A stretch of 6,397 nucleotides of DNA, from NCBI GenBank assembly GCA_023266455.1, contig JAHFQD010000115.1, positions 1 through 6,397 on the forward strand, in the 5' to 3' direction. Below are positions 1-6,397 of the stretch, piece after piece. Both the position numbers and the translations under genes were made by a program. The notes below the pieces were generated by a model, which was not told where the DNA came from, searched no databases, and saw only the letters and a list, made by a program, of their open reading frames with translations. Position 1 is the stretch's first letter. Each line of letters begins with the position of its first letter. Origin of the DNA: Candidatus Muproteobacteria bacterium (lineage in GTDB: Bacteria > Pseudomonadota > Gammaproteobacteria > Acidiferrobacterales > Sulfurifustaceae).

Positions 1-846
1 GCGGCGATGCAATACATCGCGCCCTACTCCGGTTGCACTATGGGCGAGTACTTCCGCGATCGTGGTCAAGATGCGTTAATCATCTATGACGATTTGACCA
101 AGCAAGCCTGGGCCTATCGTCAAGTCTCGCTGCTGTTGCGCCGTCCGCCGGGACGCGAAGCGTATCCAGGCGACGTGTTCTATCTGCACAGCCGCTTGCT
201 CGAGCGCGCCGCGCGCGTGAATGAAGAGTACGTTGAAAAATTCACCAAGGGTGCAGTGAAAGGTAAGACCGGTTCGTTAACTGCGTTGCCCGTCATCGAA
301 ACTCAAGCCGGCGACGTGACCGCGTTCGTTCCAACGAACGTGATCTCCATCACCGACGGCCAGATCTTTTTGGAAACCGACTTGTTCAACGCCGGTATCC
401 GTCCTGCCATCAACGCCGGTATTTCGGTATCGCGTGTCGGCGGTGCGGCACAGACCAAAGTTATTAAGAAGCTTGGCGGCGGTATTCGTCTCGCGCTCGC
501 GCAGTACCGTGAACTCGCGGCGTTCGCGCAGTTCGCTTCCGATCTCGACGAAGCGACGCGCAAGCAGCTCGAGCGCGGTCGTCGCGTTATGGAACTCATG
601 AAGCAGCCGCAATATTCGCCGCAGCAAGTGAGCGAGATGGCGCTGTCGTTGTTTGCCATCAACAAAGGTTATTTCGACGACGTCGACGTCAAGCGTGTAC
701 TCGCGTTTGAATCGGGCTTGCAACAGTTCATCAAGCAAAAATACGCAGCGCTCTTGAACAAGATCGAGACCGTTAAGGATCTCGATGCCGACGCCGAGAA
801 GCAACTCGAGGCCGCGATTCAAGAATTCAAAAAGAGCTGGGCGTAA
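1..846 (+). CDS. atpA: F1 ATP synthase subunit alpha, C-terminal part (5' end outside window)
   Basis: Alpha subunit of the F1 sector, which forms the catalytic hexamer with beta on the cytoplasmic face of the inner membrane. The reading frame is already open at base 1; the first ATG (base 7) is internal. The 281 codons seen correspond to roughly residues 233-513 of a normal alpha chain, so the Walker A region lies upstream of the window. Visible family hallmarks are [17 protein letters not shown], the [15 protein letters not shown] block, [19 protein letters not shown], and [10 protein letters not shown], whose Arg (codon 433-435) is the arginine finger that reaches the beta active site. The helical C-terminal domain (from about base 500) ends in FKKSWA before TAA. 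It is followed 21 nt later by atpG, consistent with one operon. No disruption is seen. Confidence 0.98.
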   Translation, partial: AAMQYIAPYSGCTMGEYFRDRGQDALIIYDDLTKQAWAYRQVSLLLRRPPGREAYPGDVFYLHSRLLERAARVNEEYVEKFTKGAVKGKTGSLTALPVIETQAGDVTAFVPTNVISITDGQIFLETDLFNAGIRPAINAGISVSRVGGAAQTKVIKKLGGGIRLALAQYRELAAFAQFASDLDEATRKQLERGRRVMELMKQPQYSPQQVSEMALSLFAINKGYFDDVDVKRVLAFESGLQQFIKQKYAALLNKIETVKDLDADAEKQLEAAIQEFKKSWA

Positions 847-867
847 GGTCGAACCGGGATAGCGCAC

Positions 868-1734
868 ATGGCAAGCGGCAAAGAGATACGCACCAAGATC
901 AAGAGCGTGCAAAACACGCGCAAGATCACCAAGGCCATGGAAATGGTCGCGGCCTCGAAGATGCGCAAGGCGCAGGAACGCATGCGCGCGGCGCGTCCGT
1001 ACGGCGACAAAATCCGTTTGCTGGCGGCGAATCTGTCGCATGCGCTGACCGAGTACAAACATCCGTTCTTGACCAAACGCGACAAGATTGAACGCGTGGG
1101 ATTGATCGTCGTCACGACCGATAAAGGTTTGTGCGGCGGTATGAATACCAACGCGTTGCGCGTATCGCTGAATCAGATCAAGGAACTGGAAGCCAAGGGT
1201 GTCAAAGACATCCGCGTCACCGCGATCGGCAACAAAGGCTTGGGCTTTATGCAACGCCTTGGCGCAAAAGTCGTATCGCATGCGACCGCGCTCGGCGACA
1301 CGCCGCATCTTGAGAAGTTGATCGGTCCAGTGAAAGTGATGCTCGACGCATTTTACAACGGCGAGCTCGATGCGGTTTATCTCGTGTATACCCGCTTCAT
1401 CAATACCATGAAGCAGGAACCGCGCCTGGAACAGTTGTTGCCGCTTACGGGCGAGCGCATCGGCGGGCCGGAACACGGTTGGGATTATCTCTACGAACCC
1501 GATCCGATTGTTGTCATCGACGAGCTGCTGCGTCGTTACGTCGAAGCGCTGGTGTATCAGTCGCTCACGGAAAACATGGCGTCGGAACAATCCGCGCGCA
1601 TGGTCGCAATGAAAGCCGCGTCGGATAACGCGAAGAACGTTATTAACGAATTGCAATTGATCTACAACAAAACCCGTCAAGCCGCGATCACGAAGGAAAT
1701 CTCCGAAATCGTTGGTGGCGCGGCGGCAGTCTAG
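868..1734 (+). CDS. atpG: F1 ATP synthase subunit gamma
   Basis: Central rotor shaft of F1, coupling proton-driven rotation of the c-ring to conformational change in the three beta subunits. The 288-residue length is essentially that of E. coli gamma (287). The N-terminal helix carries [20 protein letters not shown] and [11 protein letters not shown] (residues 5-36), and [10 protein letters not shown] lies at about residues 84-93. The C-terminal helix, which forms the coiled coil with the N-terminal one inside the hexamer, contains [19 protein letters not shown] and ends near EISEIVGG. The ATG at 868 gives the canonical short N-terminus and has GGGA at 856-859, eight bases upstream. It lies between atpA (21 nt gap) and atpD (about 100 nt gap holding a hairpin repeat). 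The long reverse-strand frames across this gene are shadows. Confidence 0.98.
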   Translation: MASGKEIRTKIKSVQNTRKITKAMEMVAASKMRKAQERMRAARPYGDKIRLLAANLSHALTEYKHPFLTKRDKIERVGLIVVTTDKGLCGGMNTNALRVSLNQIKELEAKGVKDIRVTAIGNKGLGFMQRLGAKVVSHATALGDTPHLEKLIGPVKVMLDAFYNGELDAVYLVYTRFINTMKQEPRLEQLLPLTGERIGGPEHGWDYLYEPDPIVVIDELLRRYVEALVYQSLTENMASEQSARMVAMKAASDNAKNVINELQLIYNKTRQAAITKEISEIVGGAAAV

Positions 1735-1776
1735 AGAACTAATCGAAACTCTCTCTAATCCCACTCAACAAGCGGG

Positions 1777-1812
1777 GTCCCTTCTCCTTCGGAGAAGGGA
1801 CAGGGATGAGGG
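1777..1812. repeat. Dispersed-type palindromic intergenic repeat between atpG and atpD
   Basis: The gap between gamma and beta holds a perfect hairpin: GTCCCTTCTCC (1777-1787), loop TTC, and GGAGAAGGGAC (1791-1801), followed by AGGGATGAGGG. The stem plus the adjacent GGGATGAGGG (CCCTCATCCC on the other strand) resembles short G/C-rich palindromic elements scattered between genes in many beta- and gammaproteobacteria. That resemblance is from memory; only one copy is visible here. No U-tract follows the stem (CAGGGATGAGGG instead), so it is unlikely to terminate transcription. In an operon mRNA the 11-bp stem could protect the upstream 3' end or affect how much beta is made, but this is inference. 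Confidence 0.6.
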
Positions 1813-1827
1813 TTGTCTAATTTTTAA

Positions 1828-3222
<1,395 letters not shown>

Positions 3223-3231
3223 GTCACGACG

Positions 3232-3258
3232 ATTGCATGCGGCAACGCCGCACGCAAT
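3232..3258 (+). promoter_or_regulatory. Imperfect hairpin in the atpD-atpC gap
   Basis: ATTGCATGCGGC (3232-3243) can pair with GCCGCACGCAAT (3247-3258) across an AAC loop, with 11 of 12 positions paired and one A.C mismatch. GTCAC occurs on both sides (3223-3227 and 3259-3263). It lies just downstream of the atpD stop and 18 nt before atpC, with no U-tract. It could act on mRNA stability or on the lower output of epsilon relative to beta. Function is inferred from position only. Confidence 0.45.
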
Positions 3259-3276
3259 GTCACCGGATAGATAGAT

Positions 3277-3702
3277 ATGGCAATGACCGTACATTTAGAC
3301 ATCGTCAGCGCGGAACAGCAGCTCTACAACGGGCTTGCGGAATTCGTCGTGTTACCGGGCGAGTCCGGCGAACTCGGCATTTTGCCGCGCCACGCGCCGT
3401 TGCTGACCCGTATCAAGCCCGGTGTAGTAAGAATAAAAGTGCCGCAACAAGCCGAAGAAGAATTGGTATTCGTCGCTGGCGGCATACTCGAAGTGCAGCC
3501 GGATCGGGTCACCGTGCTCGCAGACACGGCTATTCGCGCCAAAGATTTGGATGAAGCGAAGGCGCAAGAAGCGCTCAAACAAGCCGAAGAAGCGCGTCGC
3601 AACGCCAAGGACAAACAAAGCATCGCGGCCGTCGAGGCCGAGGTCGCCGCGTTGGCGGCGCAACTCGCCGCTATTCAGAAATTACGCTCTAAAAAGGGCT
3701 AA
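3277..3702 (+). CDS. atpC: F1 ATP synthase subunit epsilon
   Basis: Small central-stalk subunit that links gamma to the c-ring and can inhibit ATP hydrolysis through its C-terminal helices. It has 141 residues, close to the E. coli length. The N-terminal beta-sandwich domain (about residues 1-86) carries [34 protein letters not shown] and [20 protein letters not shown]. The helical C-terminal part (about 89-141) starts at [18 protein letters not shown] and is rich in Ala, Glu and Lys. The ATG at 3277 gives MAMT, matching the E. coli N-terminus; the alternative ATG at 3283 would remove two residues. The ribosome site is weak (GGA at 3265-3267), which fits low relative expression of epsilon. 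Last gene of the atp operon. Confidence 0.97.
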   Translation: MAMTVHLDIVSAEQQLYNGLAEFVVLPGESGELGILPRHAPLLTRIKPGVVRIKVPQQAEEELVFVAGGILEVQPDRVTVLADTAIRAKDLDEAKAQEALKQAEEARRNAKDKQSIAAVEAEVAALAAQLAAIQKLRSKKG

Positions 3703-3717
3703 GACTTCCGCATAGTT

Positions 3718-3756
3718 CTTCACCATCGGATACCCTCTTCCGGTGGTGAAGACCTT
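3718..3756 (+). terminator. Probable terminator of the atp operon (strong stem, poor U-tract)
   Basis: CTTCACCATCGG (3718-3729) pairs with CCGGTGGTGAAG (3740-3751) over 12 positions with one G.U wobble, around a 10-nt loop, starting 15 nt after the atpC stop. A flanking T-A pair (3717/3752) can extend the stem. The following bases are CCTTATTAAT rather than a U-run, so it may be a leaky intrinsic terminator, or a 3'-end stabilising hairpin with Rho acting downstream. Confidence 0.6.
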
Positions 3757-3789
3757 ATTAATAGTAGAGATTTATCCTCAAAATCGCTG

Positions 3790-3836
3790 TTTTTCCACGC
3801 TTTTTCATTTTTCCGTATTTTGGTCCGTTTTGCTTT
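3790..3836. other. Clustered T-tracts in the intergenic region (possible bent DNA)
   Basis: T-runs of four or five bases lie at 3790-3794, 3801-3805, 3808-3812, 3818-3821 and 3828-3831, followed by TTT at 3834-3836. Most start 10-11 bases apart, with one 7-base step, so the tracts are roughly in phase with the helix. Such DNA tends to bend. It lies about 120-165 bp upstream of the predicted sigma-54 start, where an activator site would be expected, but no activator motif is recognisable. Confidence 0.35.
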
Positions 3837-3849
3837 CTCACTAGCTCGT

Positions 3850-3879
3850 TGTAAGTCGTTGACTACACTTAGAAACGAC
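3850..3879. promoter_or_regulatory. Overlapping inverted repeats, possible operator or IHF-like site
   Basis: GTCGTT (3855-3860) and AACGAC (3874-3879) form a perfect inverted repeat with a 13-bp spacer. Overlapping it, TGTA (3850-3853) and TACA (3864-3867) form a second pair. On the reverse strand, 3864-3852 reads AGTCAACGACTTA, one conserved position away from the IHF consensus WATCAANNNNTTR. The block sits about 75-104 bp upstream of the predicted sigma-54 start, a plausible place for an activator or IHF. The arms are short, so chance is possible. Confidence 0.3.
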
Positions 3880-3927
3880 ATGGATTGTCATTCCTTGAAC
3901 CGCTAGGTGGAGCTAAAAAAAATCGCT

Positions 3928-3943
3928 CGGCACAATATTTGCG
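3928..3943 (+). promoter_or_regulatory. Putative sigma-54 (RpoN) promoter of the transporter cassette
   Basis: CGGCAC (3928-3933), five bases (AATAT), then TTGC (3939-3942) match the sigma-54 -24/-12 consensus TGGCAC-N5-TTGC in all positions except the first T. The invariant GG (3929-3930) and GC (3941-3942) are exactly 12 bp apart. The predicted start is near 3954, giving a 5' UTR of about 40 nt before the GTG at 3995. An A8 run (3915-3922) lies just upstream. No sigma-70 promoter of comparable quality is visible in this gap. Sigma-54 promoters require an enhancer-binding ATPase; none is encoded in the window. Confidence 0.65.
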
Positions 3944-3994
3944 GTTTATATATCAAGAGCGATTCAGTGCGCATAGCGCGAATGAGAGGTCAGT

Positions 3995-4480
3995 GTGAAA
4001 ACGACGACTATCCTAAGTAGATCACCCAAAGGGCAAGAAGAAATCGAGCATCGCGAACATAAACTCGCGGGCAAAATGAGAATGCTGTTATTTCTTGTCG
4101 ATGGACACCTTTCCTTAAACGAGTTGACGGAAAAAGCTCAGCGCATGGGCTTAGGTAAAGACGCGGTTAGCCAATTGCTGGCTGGCGGATTTATCAGCAT
4201 CGTCAAGATCGAAGATATTCAGGCGGCCAATCAATCTCCGCCAGCCGATAAAGGTCAGGACGCGTGGGAGCGGTATCGCAGAGCTAGACAGTTCATGAAT
4301 GAAACGATTGTCGATGCTATCGGCATAAAATCGTTCTTTTTTACATTGAAGATAGAACGCACCTCTAATCTGGAGGAGTTGCGCAGTCTTTTAAACGATT
4401 ACACTACCTCGATGTTGAAAGCCCTCGGACAAGAATCAGGAGATTTGTTTGTCAGTCGTATGAAAAAACTTCTCGAATAA
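3995..4480 (+). CDS. Uncharacterised 161-residue cytosolic protein with winged-helix-like N-terminus
   Basis: Start is GTG at 3995, supported by GAGG at 3986-3989 five bases upstream; the first ATG in frame comes only after about 80 bases and would cut into the conserved-looking part. I cannot name the protein. Residues 8-70 begin SRSPKGQEEIEHREHKL and run through RMLLFLVDGHLSLNELTEKA to VSQLLAGGFI, a helix-rich pattern recalling small winged-helix modules where the last helix leads to a beta hairpin. A polar linker (about 71-87, with SPPADKGQ) is followed by a helical part (88-161) with RRARQFMNETIVDAIGIKS and TLKIERTSNLEELRSLL. It has no signal peptide or membrane segment. Similar proteins of unknown role occur in Betaproteobacteria, as I recall. 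The gap to the transporter is only about 40 nt, so the two are probably cotranscribed; a regulatory role is a guess. Confidence 0.85.
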   Translation: MKTTTILSRSPKGQEEIEHREHKLAGKMRMLLFLVDGHLSLNELTEKAQRMGLGKDAVSQLLAGGFISIVKIEDIQAANQSPPADKGQDAWERYRRARQFMNETIVDAIGIKSFFFTLKIERTSNLEELRSLLNDYTTSMLKALGQESGDLFVSRMKKLLE

Positions 4481-4510
4481 TGGTGCTACAGTTAACGCAG
4501 GATCCACCAC

Positions 4511-4515
4511 GAGGA
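4511..4515 (+). promoter_or_regulatory. Ribosome binding site of the transporter gene
   Basis: GAGGA at 4511-4515 lies ten bases before the ATG at 4526 and four before an in-frame TTG at 4520. Spacing alone does not settle the start; ATG is preferred because it is the stronger codon. Confidence 0.55.
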
Positions 4516-4525
4516 TTTTTTGCTT

Positions 4526-6139
4526 ATGGCCACAGAAGCGGCTCATCACCACCCCGGTGAAAGACTCGTCGATAAGCGCGAGGAGAGAAAAGTAATCTTC
4601 AGTTCTTCTTTAGGAACGGTGTTCGAGTGGTACGACTTCTACCTGTATGCCACACTCGCGCCATTTTTCGCAGCGCTTTTCTTCCCAAAAGGTAATGACA
4701 CGGCAGCGCTATTGTCGTCGTTCGCGACGTATGCGGCAGGATTTCTCGTAAGACCTTTCGGCGCGATTTTGTTCGGTCGTATTGGCGATTTGGTGGGACG
4801 AAAATATACTTTTTTAATCACCATCGTCATCATGGGTGGTTCCACATTCGCTGTCGGTTTGTTGCCGACTTATCAAACTATCGGCTGGTTTGCGCCGATC
4901 TTGTTGGTGACACTGCGATTGCTGCAAGGCTTGGCCCTGGGTGGCGAATACGGTGGCGCGGCAACATACGTCGCAGAGCACGTGGCGGATAATAAGCGTG
5001 GCTATGCCACGAGTTGGATTCAAACTACGGCGACGCTTGGATTTTTCCTATCGCTAGTCGTCATCGGCACTTCCCGCACCCTCATCGACGCGAAAGACTT
5101 CTCGCAATGGGGCTGGCGCATACCGTTCCTGGTGTCGCTCATTCTATTGATCTTCTCGGTGTACATTCGTTTGAAGTTGAACGAATCGCCGGTGTTCCAA
5201 CGGATGAAGGCCGAAGGCCGCGGTTCAAAGTCGCCGCTGAAAGATAGCTTCCTCAAGTATCCGAATAACATGTACGTCTTACTGGCTTTGTTTGGCGCCA
5301 CCGCCGGCCAAGGTGTGGTGTGGTACACCGGCCAGTTTTACGCCTTGTTCTTCCTGATCATCACGCTCAAGTTGGACTATCTGAACGCGTATATGTTGAT
5401 CGCTGCGTCGTTGGTGATCGGCACACCGTTCTTCGTCTTCTTCGGCTGGCTGTCGGATCGTATCGGTCGCTTGAAGATTATCTTGGCGGGCTGCTTGATC
5501 GCCGCGGTTACCTATTTCCCACTGTTCCAAGGGCTCACGCATTATGTGAACCCGGCATTGGAGAAATACCAGGTATCCACGCCGGTAACGGTTGCCGCTA
5601 GCGAATGCGAGATGCATATCTTCGTACTACCAGGAACGAAATTCTCGGATTGCGATCGCGTGAAGGATTATCTGACGAAGTCGGGTCTTTCCTTCAAGTC
5701 GTTGCCGGCTATACCGGGCGAGAAGGTTGTTACGAAGATCGGTACCGTCGAAGTAAAAGGCTGGGATGAAGCAGCGATTAAAGAAGCGCTGAAGACTACC
5801 GGCTATCCGACAAGCGCCGATCCGAAAGCGGTTAACTTCGGGATGACCCTCGCGATCCTCGTGGTCATGGTTCTCTACGTAACCATGGTCTACGGTCCGA
5901 TCGCGGCCTTCCTCGTGGAACTATTTCCCACCCGGATACGCTATACCTCGATGTCCTTCCCCTACCACATCGGTAACGGTTGGTTCGGGGGTATGTTACC
6001 CCTACTGGCGACCGCCATGGTCGCCGCTTCGGGGGACATCTACTACGGTCTCTGGTACCCGATCGGTGTTGCCGTCATGACCTTGGTCATCGGTGTCCTT
6101 TTCCTACGGGAACAGAAAAACGTCAGTATCCATCGATAA
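4526..6139 (+). CDS. MFS transporter, metabolite:H+ symporter (MHS) family, with periplasmic insertion
   Basis: Inner-membrane secondary transporter, probably importing an organic acid, amino acid or compatible solute with protons; the substrate cannot be read from sequence. From ATG 4526 it has 537 residues (a TTG at 4520 would add two), longer than typical MHS members such as ProP or KgtP. Family signatures: FEWYDFYLY in TM1 (from residue 33), [10 protein letters not shown] in the TM2-TM3 loop (84-93), [14 protein letters not shown] in TM4 (131-144), and SDRIGR in the TM8-TM9 loop (310-315). I count 12 hydrophobic segments. The extra length is a hydrophilic stretch of about 97 residues (341-437) between TM9 and TM10, which by MFS topology faces the periplasm and holds Cys361 and Cys376. 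It follows the 161-residue gene closely and is ended by a strong terminator. Confidence 0.93.
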   Translation: MATEAAHHHPGERLVDKREERKVIFSSSLGTVFEWYDFYLYATLAPFFAALFFPKGNDTAALLSSFATYAAGFLVRPFGAILFGRIGDLVGRKYTFLITIVIMGGSTFAVGLLPTYQTIGWFAPILLVTLRLLQGLALGGEYGGAATYVAEHVADNKRGYATSWIQTTATLGFFLSLVVIGTSRTLIDAKDFSQWGWRIPFLVSLILLIFSVYIRLKLNESPVFQRMKAEGRGSKSPLKDSFLKYPNNMYVLLALFGATAGQGVVWYTGQFYALFFLIITLKLDYLNAYMLIAASLVIGTPFFVFFGWLSDRIGRLKIILAGCLIAAVTYFPLFQGLTHYVNPALEKYQVSTPVTVAASECEMHIFVLPGTKFSDCDRVKDYLTKSGLSFKSLPAIPGEKVVTKIGTVEVKGWDEAAIKEALKTTGYPTSADPKAVNFGMTLAILVVMVLYVTMVYGPIAAFLVELFPTRIRYTSMSFPYHIGNGWFGGMLPLLATAMVAASGDIYYGLWYPIGVAVMTLVIGVLFLREQKNVSIHR

Positions 6140-6153
6140 GGTTTTCTCCACAC

Positions 6154-6190
6154 AGCACCCGCTATCGTCCTCGATCGCGGGTGCTTTTTT
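6154..6190 (+). terminator. Intrinsic terminator after the transporter gene
   Basis: AGCACCCGC (6154-6162) and GCGGGTGCT (6177-6185) form a perfect 9-bp stem. The interior can pair further (ATCG 6164-6167 with CGAT 6172-6175), leaving a TCCT loop. A T-run at 6185-6190 follows directly. It begins 14 nt after the transporter stop and separates the cassette from glmU. Confidence 0.92.
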
Positions 6191-6221
6191 GGGGATTTTC
6201 GCCCACCAACCCCCGGTGCGG

Positions 6222-6230
6222 TGTTAAACT
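6222..6230 (+). promoter_or_regulatory. Probable extended -10 promoter of glmU
   Basis: TGT followed by TAAACT (6225-6230) fits the extended -10 form TGn-TATAAT, with four of six hexamer positions matched. No -35 hexamer is seen at the right distance, as is common for extended -10 promoters. Transcription would begin near 6237, within a few bases of the ATG at 6241. Confidence 0.45.
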
Positions 6231-6240
6231 CTCGCCCCAA

Positions 6241-6397
6241 ATGCCTACCCCCCTCGAAGTCGTTATCCTCGCCGCCGGCCAGGGCAAGCGCATGTATTCC
6301 GCGCTACCCAAGGTGCTGCATCCACTCGCCGGTAAAGCCTTGCTCGGACACGTGTTCGATGCGGCGCGCCAGTTGTCACCACGTGCGCTGCACGTGG
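6241..6397 (+). CDS. glmU: Bifunctional GlcNAc-1-P uridylyltransferase / GlcN-1-P acetyltransferase, N-terminal fragment
   Basis: Cytosolic enzyme making UDP-N-acetylglucosamine for peptidoglycan and lipopolysaccharide; the N-terminal domain performs the uridylyl transfer. Only 52 codons are in the window; the frame runs open off the end. The start reads [20 protein letters not shown], containing the nucleotide-binding signature LAAG-x-G-x-R-M, followed by [17 protein letters not shown], both highly characteristic of GlmU. ATG 6241 places the signature at the usual distance from the N-terminus. There is no Shine-Dalgarno sequence before it (CTCGCCCCAA). The atpC-then-glmU order is common in proteobacteria and supports the call; here two extra genes lie between them. 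Confidence 0.95.
   Translation, partial: MPTPLEVVILAAGQGKRMYSALPKVLHPLAGKALLGHVFDAARQLSPRALHV

Noticed and set aside
277..1764. 495-codon open frame on the reverse strand across atpA and atpG
   Set aside because: It lies antisense to two strongly conserved genes, its translation is rich in Arg, His and Asp as expected for the complement of biased codons, and it has no recognisable domain.
3859..3888. TTGACT as the -35 of a sigma-70 promoter
   Set aside because: No acceptable -10 lies 16-18 bases downstream; TGGATT and GATTGT match only three of six positions.
3947..3952. TATATA as a sigma-70 -10 ahead of the 161-residue gene
   Set aside because: There is no -35 at the proper distance, and the sigma-54 match overlapping the region is much better.
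3703..3994. Small RNA, riboswitch or tRNA in the atpC to 161-residue gene gap
   Set aside because: Apart from the post-atpC hairpin I see no conserved aptamer or cloverleaf pattern. The content looks like promoter and terminator sequence.
5279..5617. Reverse-strand frame of 112 codons within the transporter gene
   Set aside because: It is antisense to conserved transmembrane segments, with no ribosome site or recognisable domain. The other small frames in this gene were rejected on the same grounds.

Overview
The window looks like a chromosomal piece of a proteobacterium, most likely a betaproteobacterium or a close relative. The evidence is the style of the ATP synthase proteins: the beta subunit reads DELSPED where E. 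coli has DELSEED and ends in an [20 protein letters not shown] tail, and the epsilon subunit has a betaproteobacterial-type helical C-terminus. The order atpA-atpG-atpD-atpC followed by glmU also fits. These comparisons are from memory, not from a database search.

Layout. Positions 1-3702 hold the distal part of the F1 ATP synthase operon: the C-terminal 281 codons of alpha (atpA), then complete gamma (atpG), beta (atpD) and epsilon (atpC), all on the + strand. Two intergenic gaps in the operon carry hairpins: a perfect 11-bp stem in a dispersed-repeat-like element between atpG and atpD, and a 12-position imperfect stem between atpD and atpC. A strong stem with a poor U-tract follows atpC.

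Positions 3703-3994 are an AT-rich, non-coding regulatory region. It contains clustered T-tracts, small inverted repeats, and a good match to a sigma-54 promoter (GGCAC-N5-TTGC, exact -24/-12 spacing) about 40 nt upstream of the next gene. Positions 3995-6139 hold a two-gene unit: an uncharacterised 161-residue cytosolic protein with a GTG start, then a 12-TM metabolite:H+ symporter (MHS) family transporter with a roughly 97-residue insertion predicted to lie in the periplasm. A textbook intrinsic terminator closes this unit at 6154-6190.

Positions 6241-6397 are the start of glmU. In many proteobacteria glmU lies directly or nearly downstream of atpC, so the transporter unit reads as an accessory cassette set between two housekeeping loci and insulated by its own promoter and terminator. 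glmU itself has an extended -10 promoter so close to its ATG that its mRNA may be almost leaderless. The points most worth a second look are the putative sigma-54 control of the cassette, the unknown partner gene, and the two-cysteine periplasmic insertion in the transporter. I saw no mobile-element genes, CRISPR array, or tRNA/rRNA.
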